A DNA stretch of 64,000 bases from an uncultured bacterium (GCA_943788505.1 CALSQR010000001.1:806001-870000), one strand, 5' to 3'. Shown: positions 1-8,130, counted from the first letter of the stretch. Notes: generated from the sequence alone by a model not told the origin. A program made the numbers and translations.

Positions 1-38
1 AGCTTCATGCCGGCCTGACGCGTCGGATTGGGAACTCA

Positions 39-1040
39 TTACCCTTTGACTTCGCTGTGATCGCCAATATTAAGCCGTCCGCTGAAGTCTTCGACAACAG
101 CGTCTCGACCCACGAGGGAATCCGTCAATTCAGAGTTAGTAATCTGAGCACCGGCAAAAGCAATTCCGTGTTTCATTCGGGTGTTTTTAAGCGTAGAACC
201 AGCCTCAAGTGAGGTTTCTGGGCCAATTTCGCCCCCTTCAACTGTTACACCGGGGCCAATATAAACGGGTTCGTGGACCACGGCATTGCGAATGGCGCCT
301 TCAGGAATGACGGGGTTGTCGTGGCGGATAAGAAAGCGCGTAGTATCGGCAAGAGCCTCGACCGTGCCGCAATCGAGCCACTCAGTAACGGTTGCCGTAC
401 GGAAGATGCATCCTGTTTTCAACAGGCGGTCAAAAGCATCTGTAAGTTGAAATTCGTTTCCAATACCTGTGATGTTATGGTCCATCAAATAGGCAATTTC
501 ATGCCTCAAACGCGCCAGGTCCTTGACATAATAAATGCCAATTAACGCTTCCGTTGAGATCAATTCCTGCGGCTTTTCGACGAGCTCAACTATCCGATCG
601 CCTTCACGCACGGCAACGCCAAACCGGGAAGGATCATCTACATGTTTGACCCAGGCCACAACATCCGAATCGCCCAAATCAAAACCCGGCTCCATAAAAA
701 ATAGGGTATCAGCAAAGACAACGATGCCTTCTCCCTCGAGATGATCCCCTGCACAAGAGACCGCATGAGCAGTTCCGAGAGCCGTTTCCTGAACCCCAAA
801 ACTGGCGGTAGCGCCGTGCCGTTCACATATCTCGGTCAACTCATTTCGAACGTCCTGCCCAAAATCGGAGCCTAGAATAAAAATTCCTTCCGTTATCGGG
901 CGGGGTAATACAGCTGAAAATGTATCCACAATCCGCTCAACCATGCTCTTGCCGCAAACGGGTAAAAGAGGTTTGGGAGTTACATGAGAATGGGGACGAA
1001 CGCGGGTACCGCGACCTGCCATCGGGATAATTAGTTTCAT
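39..1040 (-). CDS. Sugar nucleotidyltransferase with C-terminal beta-helix
   Basis: The protein (333 aa) is a nucleotidyltransferase that would activate a sugar-1-phosphate to an NDP-sugar in the cytoplasm. The N-terminal Rossmann-like domain carries GRGTRVRP at residues 9-16 and KPLLP at 23-27, the nucleotide-binding signature of the RmlA/GlmU/ManC superfamily. QETALGTAHAV (85-95) and an Asp near 111 fit the base-binding and metal sites. From about residue 245 hexapeptide-like repeats (IGPGV, IGPET) indicate a short left-handed beta-helix. The ATG start at 1040 places the glycine-rich motif at the usual distance from the N terminus. It is divergent from the LOG gene. The exact sugar and nucleotide cannot be told from sequence; glucose-1-phosphate thymidylyltransferase-like is the best guess. 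Confidence 0.88.
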   Translation of the reverse strand: MKLIIPMAGRGTRVRPHSHVTPKPLLPVCGKSMVERIVDTFSAVLPRPITEGIFILGSDFGQDVRNELTEICERHGATASFGVQETALGTAHAVSCAGDHLEGEGIVVFADTLFFMEPGFDLGDSDVVAWVKHVDDPSRFGVAVREGDRIVELVEKPQELISTEALIGIYYVKDLARLRHEIAYLMDHNITGIGNEFQLTDAFDRLLKTGCIFRTATVTEWLDCGTVEALADTTRFLIRHDNPVIPEGAIRNAVVHEPVYIGPGVTVEGGEIGPETSLEAGSTLKNTRMKHGIAFAGAQITNSELTDSLVGRDAVVEDFSGRLNIGDHSEVKG

Positions 1041-1194
1041 GCTACCAGTAGTGGACTTTATTCCTAGTATTCGTTCAAGTCACAAGATACGTTTCCTATT
1101 GCCGCGGCGTCATGACGAAACCGATAATTCCCGTGAAGGAACGATCTGGGCTACCATCCGGTTGCGATGGTTTCACCATTAGATTTACGTCATC

Positions 1195-1911
1195 ATGAGC
1201 CTCATACAATCCCATCACAAACCAAAAGACACGAATAATGGGTACGACGTTTGGCAGGATGCTCGCATCAAAGATTTATGGCGCGTATTTCGCATCATGG
1301 GAGAATTTGTCGATGGTTTCGAAACCCTCTCGGAAGTTGGACCATGTGTATCCATCTTTGGCTCAGCTCGAACCAAGCCTGGGCATCCAGACTACGAAAC
1401 CGGCCGGCAAGTCGCGGCAGCTCTTGTAGGGAAGGGATTCGGCGTCATAACGGGTGGTGGCCCGGGGATCATGGAGGCTGCTAACAAAGGAGCAAATGAA
1501 TCTGGTGGCGTTTCTGTTGGCCTAAATATCGATCTGCCTCATGAACAGGCAGCCAATCCTTATATCGACAAAGAACACCTGATTGACTTCGATTTTTTCT
1601 TTGTCCGAAAAGTCATGTTCGTCAAGTATGCGCAAGGCCTTGTAGTACTCCCAGGTGGATTCGGGACGATGGATGAGCTATTCGAGTCACTTACTCTGAT
1701 CCAAACTAAAAAGGCAAAGATGTTTCCAGTAGTTCTAATGGGGACTTCGTTCTGGTCCGGTTTAATTGATTGGCTCAAGAACACCATGCTTGAAGCTGGA
1801 AACATATCAGAGAAAGACCTCGACATATTCCACGTAACCGATGACGTAAATGAGGTGGCTGAAGTCATTTCGTCCTTCCATGATCAACGCCGTATGGAAC
1901 CCAATTTCTAG
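1195..1911 (+). CDS. LOG family (TIGR00730) Rossmann-fold protein
   Basis: This 238-aa cytoplasmic protein belongs to the LOG/lysine-decarboxylase-like family, whose studied members are cytokinin riboside 5'-monophosphate phosphoribohydrolases. The diagnostic motifs are GGGPGIMEAA (residues 87-96) and PGGFGTMDE (153-161), the PGGxGTxxE signature that carries the catalytic Glu. R139 and K140 of VRKVMF also match the family. Length is slightly above the ~190 aa of short LOG proteins because of a 45-residue N-terminal region. It stands alone behind a 154-base divergent intergenic region. In bacteria the physiological substrate is usually unknown, so nucleotide 5'-monophosphate nucleosidase is only an inference. 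Confidence 0.9.
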   Translation: MSLIQSHHKPKDTNNGYDVWQDARIKDLWRVFRIMGEFVDGFETLSEVGPCVSIFGSARTKPGHPDYETGRQVAAALVGKGFGVITGGGPGIMEAANKGANESGGVSVGLNIDLPHEQAANPYIDKEHLIDFDFFFVRKVMFVKYAQGLVVLPGGFGTMDELFESLTLIQTKKAKMFPVVLMGTSFWSGLIDWLKNTMLEAGNISEKDLDIFHVTDDVNEVAEVISSFHDQRRMEPNF

Positions 1912-2195
1912 CGAATACAAGGTTTTATTAGGGTATAACGTCGCTGCAGGGTGGACAATTCGAACAACCTTTGCACAGGATTGAACCCAGGCAATTAGTT
2001 TTACCCATTGTATTCGTCGTCCAATCGCGGAAACTTCACGTTTTCATCATGCGTTGGTGCAACTTCCTGCGCCTCGGCGACTCTTTATAAGTGAAGCAGG
2101 AGCCCCGCCGGTGGTCAATCGGTCGGGCATTTAAGACGCATAGGATCGCCCTACCACGGTCCTGAACTATCAGACATTCAATCCGATCAGAAACG

Positions 2196-3053
2196 ATGAC
2201 TTTCTCCTCTGTAAAGCGGACTACCCTCATATCAAGCATCCTTCTTGCTGGCATAATGGTACTGACGCCAGTGCTTACTTCCGCTCAGGAATACAAGGAG
2301 GTGTTCAACTCTGCACGCGAAGCGGCCCTTGCTAAAGACTACCCAACTGCCCTCACCAAATACCTAGAAGCGGCAGACGGGGCGGCAGCTGAAGGAGATG
2401 CTGATGTGGAGCGAAACGCCCGCAAAGTAATCAGCCAGCTTTCCTACCTGCTCGGTCGTGGCGAGCTTAAGAAAGAAAACTACGATGCAGCTCTGAGCCA
2501 CTTCGACGCTGGTATCGATAATTACCCGAGCAACGCAAAAAATTACTTGGCTCGCGCAAGCACGCTGAAGAAGATGGATCGGCTAGACGATGCCATTGCC
2601 GCCTTTGCACAAACGATGGAAGTCGCTACTTCGGGCAGCGACTCGCAGACCGCACGTCAAGCTGAAGATGCCATCCGTGGACACTACGTCTATCTAGCAT
2701 CAACCGCCCTTTCTCGTAATGGAACACGTACAGGAGCCGCCGACGCAGACGAGGCTATGGTGCACATCGAAGCTATGCTTCAGTATGTAGAGCCAGATGC
2801 AGACGTCTACTATTACACGGCTGAAAGCCAAAAGGTAAAAGGTCTTTATGCAGAATCAGTAGCCAGCGCCGATCAGGCCCTTGCTATGCACCGAGGAAGC
2901 CGTAACGACAAGGCGAAGATTTACTTCGTTAAGGGCGAGTCGCTGATGAACATGGGTAACGTGGCAGATGCCAAGGCTTCTTTTCAGAATGCTGCATACG
3001 GCAACTATCGCGCATCGGCTGAGCATTACATTGAGACACTCGGCACCAACTGA
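2196..3053 (+). CDS. Secreted tetratricopeptide-repeat protein
   Basis: The protein has 285 aa and an N-terminal signal peptide: positively charged start, hydrophobic stretch at about residues 9-26 and a likely cleavage after TSA before QEYKEV. The rest is alpha-helical with TPR-like repeats such as AKDYPTALTKYLEAADGA, ENYDAALSHFDAGIDNYP and MDRLDDAIAAFAQTMEVA. TPR domains mediate protein-protein contact, here in the periplasm or at the surface. No enzyme motif is visible. It is a single-gene unit closed by a strong terminator. No partner can be named from the neighbours. Confidence 0.8.
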   Translation: MTFSSVKRTTLISSILLAGIMVLTPVLTSAQEYKEVFNSAREAALAKDYPTALTKYLEAADGAAAEGDADVERNARKVISQLSYLLGRGELKKENYDAALSHFDAGIDNYPSNAKNYLARASTLKKMDRLDDAIAAFAQTMEVATSGSDSQTARQAEDAIRGHYVYLASTALSRNGTRTGAADADEAMVHIEAMLQYVEPDADVYYYTAESQKVKGLYAESVASADQALAMHRGSRNDKAKIYFVKGESLMNMGNVADAKASFQNAAYGNYRASAEHYIETLGTN

Positions 3054-3091
3054 TCCGTCAGATTGAAGATCTTCCACCCCAAGTGGACCCA

Positions 3092-3129
3092 GAAGTCCGC
3101 GGCCGTTTTTGGCCGCGGACTTCTTTTTT
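3092..3129 (+). terminator. Rho-independent terminator after TPR gene
   Basis: A perfect 13-bp stem (3092-3104 with 3111-3123) and a 6-base loop of GTTTTT is followed by a T run to 3129. It lies 39 bases behind the stop codon of the secreted TPR gene and is the strongest intrinsic terminator in the first 10 kb. Confidence 0.9.
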
Positions 3130-3148
3130 GGATGCTGCCCCCGCTGAG

Positions 3149-3177
3149 TTTGTATTTTAGAGACTCCAGCTATTTTG
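3149..3177 (+). promoter_or_regulatory. Candidate Bacteroidota-type promoter
   Basis: TTTG at 3149-3152 is followed after 18 bases by TATTTTG at 3171-3177, close to the Bacteroidota sigma-A pattern TTTG-N19-21-TAnnTTTG but one base short in the -7 box. It sits 75 bases upstream of the acetyltransferase start and just behind the preceding terminator, where a promoter is needed. This is a pattern match only. Confidence 0.35.
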
Positions 3178-3251
3178 CGCGCTAGGTCCTACCCTTCAGG
3201 AGTAATGACCTAAACACTTACTGTTTCCCCCGAGCTGACTCCCTAATTCAT

Positions 3252-4004
3252 ATGAGTTCCTCCCCCATTCATCCGAACGCCCAAATTGGATCCGACACGT
3301 CGGTCGGCTTTTTTGCCGTGATTGAACAAGATGTGGTGATCGGTACAGGGTGTCACATTGGTCATCACGCTGTGATTCTTTCTGGAGCCAGACTTGGCGA
3401 TGGCGTTACCATCGGTGATCACTCAGTAGTTGGGCGTCAGCCCATGCGGGCGGCTAATTCAGCCGTGACAACTGACAAAGCACACGATGGTCCCTTCATC
3501 GGCGCTCGCGTGCGCATAGGGACAGGCAGCGTAATCTACGCTGGATGCACACTCGAGGAGGATGTATTTGTGGCTGACCTTGCGACCGTTAGAGAACAAG
3601 TCAGCATTGGCGAGGGCACCATCATCGGACGCGGAGCAGCGGTCGAGAATCAGTGTTCGATTGGCAAGCGATGCAAGATTGAAACAAATGCGTACATCAC
3701 GGCCTACTCCACACTTGGAGACCACGTTTTTGTGGCTCCGGGTGTCCTGACATCCAATGATAATTTTATTGGACGAACGCAGGAACGATTCGACCATTTT
3801 AAAGGTGTCCAAGCGGAGTCTAATTCTAGGCTAGGCGTTGGAAGTGTTATCCTTCCAGGAGTACGCATCGGGGAGGAAGCCGTGATTGCAGCAGGTGCTT
3901 TGCAAACACAAGATGCGTCGCCAGAAACAGTTTATAAGGGTCTGCCTTCGCGCCAAGCGGGCGCTGTACCTTCGGAACAGCTGAACAAGAACGCAACGAA
4001 GTAG
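3252..4004 (+). CDS. Hexapeptide-repeat acyltransferase, WbpD-like
   Basis: The protein (250 aa) is built almost entirely of hexapeptide repeats ([IV]GxGxx), e.g. IGSDTS, IGTGCH, IGDHSV, IGARVR, IGEGTI and VGSVILPGVRIGEEAVIAAGA near the C terminus, which form a left-handed parallel beta-helix. Such enzymes use acetyl-CoA to N-acetylate amino sugars. It is followed after 7 bases by a DegT aminotransferase. That pairing and its own repeat layout resemble WbpD/WbpE, which make 3-acetamido groups on UDP-2-acetamido-uronic acid for surface polysaccharide. The substrate is inferred from the pairing, not seen. Confidence 0.82.
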   Translation: MSSSPIHPNAQIGSDTSVGFFAVIEQDVVIGTGCHIGHHAVILSGARLGDGVTIGDHSVVGRQPMRAANSAVTTDKAHDGPFIGARVRIGTGSVIYAGCTLEEDVFVADLATVREQVSIGEGTIIGRGAAVENQCSIGKRCKIETNAYITAYSTLGDHVFVAPGVLTSNDNFIGRTQERFDHFKGVQAESNSRLGVGSVILPGVRIGEEAVIAAGALQTQDASPETVYKGLPSRQAGAVPSEQLNKNATK

Positions 4005-4011
4005 GTTTTCG

Positions 4012-5139
4012 ATGTCCATTCAGATGGTCGATCTCAAAGGGCAGTATCAACGCATCAAAGCAGATGTGGACGCCGCCATGGCCCGCGTTATTGATTCCAC
4101 AGCATTCATTCGCGGTCCTGAAGTGGCCGCGTTTGAGAAGGAATTGTCTGACAAACTAGACGGAGCAGCCGTTTTAGGCGTTGCCAATGGCACTGATGCC
4201 CTGCAAATTGCCTTCATGGCCCTTGGCCTCGGCCCCGGCGATGAAGTTATTACAGCTTCATTTACCTTCGTTGCCACAGCTGAAGCCGTAGGATTGTTGG
4301 GCGCTACACCTGTTTTTGCCGACATCGACCCTGCAACCTTCAATCTTAATCCAGCGCAGGTCGAATCTCTGATTACGGACCGAACAAAAGCTATCGTTCC
4401 TGTGCATCTGTTCGGACAATGCGCCGACATGGATCCATTTCTGGAGATTGGCAAAAGGCACGGTATCCCAGTAATTGAAGACACAGCTCAGGCCATTGGA
4501 GCGATGTACAAGGGAAAGCCTGCAGGGACGATGGGCAGTATGGGTACGCTATCCTTTTTCCCATCCAAAAACCTTGGTTGTTATGGCGATGGGGGTGGAT
4601 TGGTAAGTCGGGATGCAGACCTCATGGCCTCTGCACGTCTAGTTGCAAATCACGGTTCGCGCAAGAAGTATCACAATGAGGTCATCGGCATCAATTCGAG
4701 GCTGGATGCGCTTCAAGCAGCCGTTCTGCGAGCAAAGTTGCCCCACCTTGACTCTTTCACGGCTGCACGGCAAAAAGCTGCGGATGGGTATGACCTACGA
4801 TTAGCCGGTCTCGACGACATCGTTACTCCACAGCGCGCCTCATGGGGGACACACGTATTTCATCAATACACGATCCGAGTGAATGGCAATGTTTCGGGCC
4901 GAAGAGATGCACTGCAGGCGTTTCTGAAAGAGCGAGGCGTGCCTTCTTATGTGTACTATCCAGTACCACTACACCTCTTACCGATCTACAAGAATGATCC
5001 GGATTCCTGTCGAACAGGGGATATGACGCACACGCTATGGGCAGCCAACGAAGTTTTGTCGTTACCAATGCACACGGAGCTCACAGAAAGTGATCTAGAC
5101 CAGATCTCGGAAGCTGTGCGGTCTTTCTTTTCGCACTGA
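4012..5139 (+). CDS. DegT/DnrJ/EryC1/StrS PLP aminotransferase, WbpE-like
   Basis: This 375-aa protein is a sugar aminotransferase that would convert a keto-sugar nucleotide to the amino sugar using glutamate and PLP. Family features are the opening QMVDLKGQY, GTDALQIA (60-67), the PLP-contacting EDTAQAIGA (156-164) and the Schiff-base lysine K186 in FFPSKNLGCYGDGG. Length is typical. It is co-transcribed with the WbpD-like acetyltransferase just upstream (7-base spacing), so the pair likely performs transamination then acetylation of one sugar. The other genes of a complete polysaccharide cluster are not here. Confidence 0.92.
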   Translation: MSIQMVDLKGQYQRIKADVDAAMARVIDSTAFIRGPEVAAFEKELSDKLDGAAVLGVANGTDALQIAFMALGLGPGDEVITASFTFVATAEAVGLLGATPVFADIDPATFNLNPAQVESLITDRTKAIVPVHLFGQCADMDPFLEIGKRHGIPVIEDTAQAIGAMYKGKPAGTMGSMGTLSFFPSKNLGCYGDGGGLVSRDADLMASARLVANHGSRKKYHNEVIGINSRLDALQAAVLRAKLPHLDSFTAARQKAADGYDLRLAGLDDIVTPQRASWGTHVFHQYTIRVNGNVSGRRDALQAFLKERGVPSYVYYPVPLHLLPIYKNDPDSCRTGDMTHTLWAANEVLSLPMHTELTESDLDQISEAVRSFFSH

Positions 5140-5184
5140 CGATGTGCGTTCGGCGCTTACCTATCGGTTCGCCCAAGCCACGGA

Positions 5185-6441
5185 TCAATTCGAGGTCATC
5201 CGCATCATCTCTTCCGCAGTCGTTTCGCCCATATTGACAAGAACGCGAGCAGAATTAGCAAGAGAAAGCATCCCGTCCTTTTCCGCTTGTGCGCGGATAG
5301 CATCTTCGTCAATGGCCTCGCCTGATTCAGCGACCATTGTACGGATTGCAGGAGTGAAATAAAGTGTTTCACAGACAGCCCGTCGGCCTTTGTATCCGGA
5401 ACCACTACAGGTAGGACAACTCTTGTCGTGGTTTGCCTTGTAAAACGTTCCTGACTCGATTTCTTCTTCTGAGAAACCCAATCCTTTCATCTGGGTGACG
5501 TCAGGGGTCTCGTCTAGTACTTTACATTTCGGGCAAACGACACGAATAAGACGCTGTGCAACCACCAAGTTGATGGCGTATGCAATCAAAAATGGCTCTA
5601 CACCCATCTTGTATAGTCGCGAAACTGCTGCAGGCGCATCGTTGGTATGAAGTGTCGAGAACGTCAAGTGACCCGTGTTGGCCAGTTTAATAGCCAATTC
5701 TGCCGTCTGACGGTCACGCATCTCCCCGACCATAACGATGTCTGGGGCATGACGAAGGATGGCACGAAGAGCTCCTTCCAGATCGAGCTTATGACTAAGC
5801 TTTATCTGACGGACTCCTCTAATGATGTATTCTACCGGATCCTCAACAGTAAGGACGTTTACTTCCGGCGTTACTACCTGGTATAGAGCCGCGACAAGCG
5901 TCGTACTCTTACCCGAACCGGTCGGACCGGTCAGGATAACCATACCGTGAGGTTGCCTAATTGCCTTATTGAATGCATTCAAGGCAACATCCAGCATACC
6001 CAACTTCTTGATGTCTGTCAGCACCTTACGGTCATCCAGGATACGAATGACGATGCTTTCGGCGCGTAATTCTTGATTCGCAGAGGCAATCGGGAGGATT
6101 GAAACACGGAATCGAATCAGAGCGCCATCAATGTCACGCTGGATGAAACCGTCCTGTGCTGAATCACGCTCAAAACGGTCGACATTTGTCGAGTTGTCTT
6201 TGACAACAGCGAGGAATGCTTCCGGATGAACCTTGTCTTCCGTATGCCACTTCTTGAGCCGACCATCTATGCGGAAATGAATTTCAACCTGTCGATTTGG
6301 ATTCGGAAACAAGTGGATATCTGATACGCCCTGTCGGACTGCTTCCATGAGCGATGCCTCGAACAGGTTAATGAGCTTTGAGCGGCTGATTTCAGCTTCA
6401 AGTGCATCTTCATCAAGTGAGTCTTCATCGTCATAGGACAT
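5185..6441 (-). CDS. GspE/PilB-family secretion or pilus ATPase (core)
   Basis: This is a hexameric traffic ATPase that powers type II secretion or type IV pilus assembly from the cytoplasmic face. Over 418 aa it has Walker [10 protein letters not shown] (172-180), an Asp box TVEDPVEY, Walker B DIVMVGEMRD (234-243), a His box ending STLHTND, and the tetracysteine zinc motif C303xxC306...C342xxC345. ATG 6441 is the first start in this frame, but the frame is open without a start codon further upstream (to about 6580), and the missing N-terminal part is encoded in another frame at 6512-6790. A one-base change in the T7 tract at 6530-6536 would join them into about 534 aa, a usual length for GspE/PilB. 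The core is intact, so it may still be active. Confidence 0.9.
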   Translation of the reverse strand: MSYDDEDSLDEDALEAEISRSKLINLFEASLMEAVRQGVSDIHLFPNPNRQVEIHFRIDGRLKKWHTEDKVHPEAFLAVVKDNSTNVDRFERDSAQDGFIQRDIDGALIRFRVSILPIASANQELRAESIVIRILDDRKVLTDIKKLGMLDVALNAFNKAIRQPHGMVILTGPTGSGKSTTLVAALYQVVTPEVNVLTVEDPVEYIIRGVRQIKLSHKLDLEGALRAILRHAPDIVMVGEMRDRQTAELAIKLANTGHLTFSTLHTNDAPAAVSRLYKMGVEPFLIAYAINLVVAQRLIRVVCPKCKVLDETPDVTQMKGLGFSEEEIESGTFYKANHDKSCPTCSGSGYKGRRAVCETLYFTPAIRTMVAESGEAIDEDAIRAQAEKDGMLSLANSARVLVNMGETTAEEMMRMTSN

Positions 6442-6511
6442 TCCAAGATCGAACGCATCCGTATCTCCCGAAATACGCTCGAGATACTCGTTCTTGCGAG
6501 GGAATAATTCA

Positions 6512-6790
6512 TCATACAGACGCAGGATGTTTTTTTCCGAGGCATAGCGCAGTTCGAAGTTCTTCTTCTGAAAAAGACTTCTGCTCCCCTTCTATCACCT
6601 TTCCGTTTAAGTGGCGAACCTTGTACATGAACGTCATGCGTTCATCTATCCCCTGCGTCCGGAATGCGTGCCGTTCGGCGAGAGACGCGACACGCTTGCG
6701 GGCCGCTTTAGCGCTAGGCGCAAATACGGTTCCCTGAACAGGTTGCCCTGCCTGGCTAATGCCGCTAAATCTGAACTCTTTGACTGCCAT
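6512..6790 (-). pseudogene. N-terminal part of the ATPase gene, out of frame
   Basis: ATG 6790 opens a 92-codon reading frame whose start (MAVKEFRFSG, then QPVQGTVFA) resembles the small beta-hairpin domain found at the N terminus of GspF/PilC and some GspE proteins, and which continues through GEQKSFSEEELRTAL. It then runs into a stop at 6512 within an A7 run (minus strand). The frame of the ATPase core picks up at the same place (KNILRLYDELFPRKNEY). I read this as the 5' part of one gene split by a single-base indel. Sequencing error, true mutation and programmed slippage cannot be told apart here. Confidence 0.6.
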
Positions 6791-6811
6791 GGTGGCCTGC
6801 TTAATGCTCAG

Positions 6812-7222
6812 TTAGTCAATGGTGTAATCGCCGTTGAAACTGACAATTGTCGAATCAACGCTGTAGTTCGTGACAAATGTCCTAGCTCCCAGTTCGGGGT
6901 ATCGTGTACTAATACCGGTCACTACCAGATTGTTGGACGAAGCTGATGTGATCTCGTATGTAGCGTGGTGTGTTTCCACATTGAGATTGAGTTGCGTTAA
7001 CCCGTCTGTCTCCAGTCCTGCATAGGAAGCATTCCCGCCCGCGAATGGATCCTTCTTAGTCTTCCAAACCGCAGCTAAGGAAGCAATTTCTAAGTTTCTC
7101 TCAACAATGTTGTCCATTTCTGATTGACGCATTTTCTCTTGAAATGCGACAATACCAGAGACCACAGCCAAACCGACTATGATCACACCCATCACGAGAA
7201 GAAGAAGTTGCTGTTGTCCCAT
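6812..7222 (-). CDS. Pilin-like protein without leader, copy 2
   Basis: The 136-aa protein begins MGQQQLLLLVMGVIIVGLAVV, a hydrophobic helix of about 22 residues starting directly at residue 5, followed by a charged helical stretch (FQEKMRQSEMDNIVERNLEIAS) and a beta-rich C-terminal half. This is the plan of type IV pilin-like proteins, but the usual charged leader and the GFTLxE cleavage site are absent. It is a paralogue of the protein at 7671-8123 (same first residues and IAS...AxWK spacing). It lies 21 bases upstream of the ATPase N-terminal fragment on the same strand, suggesting an operon. A role as a pseudopilin or pilus subunit is inferred. Confidence 0.75.
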   Translation of the reverse strand: MGQQQLLLLVMGVIIVGLAVVSGIVAFQEKMRQSEMDNIVERNLEIASLAAVWKTKKDPFAGGNASYAGLETDGLTQLNLNVETHHATYEITSASSNNLVVTGISTRYPELGARTFVTNYSVDSTIVSFNGDYTID

Positions 7223-7344
7223 TGAGCTCGATACTTAATTATGATCGTCCGAGGATTCGATACTATTCGATGTGCACGGAGTGAGTACTCCCAGTATCGG
7301 CGGTAAGCAGCGCTTCTTAATCCTTCGCCGCTCTATTTGGTCGT

Positions 7345-7383
7345 GCTATGCCGTCTTACTATGCCGTCTTGCTATGCCGTCTT
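7345..7383. repeat. Tandem repeat, three copies of a 13-mer
   Basis: Three head-to-tail copies of GCTATGCCGTCTT (7345-7357, 7358-7370, 7371-7383); the middle copy differs by one base (ACTATG...). Non-coding, between the two pilin-like genes. Copy number may vary among strains. Confidence 0.85.
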
Positions 7384-7495
7384 GCCAAGCAGTTGTGCTT
7401 TACGACCCTGCTTTCTGCATGCCTTCTAGTCAGATCATCACTCCAGCTTCCCTATCGCGCTGCAAAAAGGTAGGTGGCTTGCTTTTACGTGCTAC

Positions 7496-7534
7496 AATCG
7501 AGCGCAGATCAATCGAGCGCAGATCAATCGAGCT
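7496..7534. repeat. Tandem repeat, 2.5 copies of a 15-mer
   Basis: Two exact copies of AATCGAGCGCAGATC (7496-7510, 7511-7525) are followed by a partial copy beginning AATCGAGC. Non-coding. It is unrelated to the 13-mer repeat 110 bases away. Confidence 0.85.
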
Positions 7535-7548
7535 GAGCTATACAACAA

Positions 7549-7582
7549 TGTTGGTCCGGCCACATACGTGACCGGACCAACA
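7549..7582. repeat. 11-bp inverted repeat
   Basis: TGTTGGTCCGG at 7549-7559 is the exact reverse complement of 7572-7582, with a 12-base spacer. It abuts the terminator hairpin at 7585 and would be transcribed only by read-through. Function unknown; it could be a second stabilising hairpin or a protein site. Confidence 0.7.
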
Positions 7583-7619
7583 AAAAGCGCGGGGCTTACC
7601 AATGGCAAGCCCCGCGCTT
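7580..7619 (-). terminator. Terminator of pilin-like copy 1
   Basis: On the minus strand a 13-bp perfect stem (7607-7619 with 7585-7597, GC-rich) with a 9-base loop is followed by TTTTTG. It lies about 52 bases behind the stop of the 150-aa pilin-like gene, so that gene is probably expressed on its own monocistronic, abundant transcript. Confidence 0.88.
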
Positions 7620-7670
7620 CTAATCCTACCTATGTGACATGAGCCACCTTAGGCGAAGGAGTCATACGAT

Positions 7671-8123
7671 CTAGCTAACCGGGTTGATCTCTGTCGAGAT
7701 AGTCCCAGGAGTAGTACCTGTTACCTCAACAACCACTGTGTTGAGAGCTGTACCGCTACCATCAAAACTGGTACCCGTAATTGTCATGGTTCCGGCGTCG
7801 AGGGCAATGTCGTAAACGGCATTTAGATTTTCGTACTGATCGGCTGCTGCGTCGGTACCTGGGTGTAGACCCTGATCACCAACAGTATAGCCAATCTGGC
7901 TGAAGCTAAGACCTGTCCAGTTTGAAGCTGAAGCACCACCACCAAAAGCGGATGGCTTAAGTTTCCAAGCCTGTGCATCAGATGCGATACGGATAGCATC
8001 GTTAACCATCATGTCTGCATTAGATTGTTTCTGGTTTTCAGAAAAAGCCTGGATACCTACTACGACGGCCAAGCCGACGATGACGATACCAAGTACGAGA
8101 AGAAGTAGTTGCTGCTGACCCAT
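7671..8123 (-). CDS. Pilin-like protein without leader, copy 1 (probable major subunit)
   Basis: The 150-aa protein starts MGQQQLLLLVLGIVIVGLAVV and continues with a polar helix (FSENQKQSNADMMVNDAIRIASDAQAWK) and a Gly/Ala/Thr-rich beta domain. It parallels type IV pilins but lacks a basic leader and the Glu at position 5 of the mature protein; if a prepilin peptidase acts, cleavage after Gly2 is the only obvious option. A strong ribosome-binding site, GGAGG at 8131-8135 seven bases before ATG 8123, and its own strong terminator suggest high expression, as expected for a major subunit. The paralogue at 6812-7222 is linked to a GspE/PilB ATPase. Confidence 0.8.
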   Translation of the reverse strand: MGQQQLLLLVLGIVIVGLAVVVGIQAFSENQKQSNADMMVNDAIRIASDAQAWKLKPSAFGGGASASNWTGLSFSQIGYTVGDQGLHPGTDAAADQYENLNAVYDIALDAGTMTITGTSFDGSGTALNTVVVEVTGTTPGTISTEINPVS

Positions 8124-8130
8124 TGATGAA

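Larger units (their letters stand above)
7223..7670. other. 448-base intergenic region between pilin-like genes
   Basis: No convincing gene is present. The stretch holds two short tandem repeats (7345-7383 and 7496-7534), an 11-bp inverted repeat (7549-7582) and a strong minus-strand terminator (7585-7619). The 99-codon open frame on the plus strand is cysteine-rich and is made partly from the repeats, so I leave it out. The promoter for the downstream pilin-like/ATPase genes on the minus strand should lie at about 7223-7330, but no consensus was clear. Confidence 0.6.

Noticed and set aside
2036-2254. Minus-strand open frame upstream of the TPR gene
   Set aside because: Overlaps the start of the secreted TPR gene, has an odd composition and no recognisable domain.
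7345-7534. Possible CRISPR array
   Set aside because: The repeats are direct tandem copies of 13 and 15 bases without unique spacers.
7272-7571. Plus-strand 99-codon open frame between the pilin-like genes
   Set aside because: Built partly from the tandem repeats, Cys-rich with a repeated IERRS unit, and no ribosome-binding site; judged spurious.
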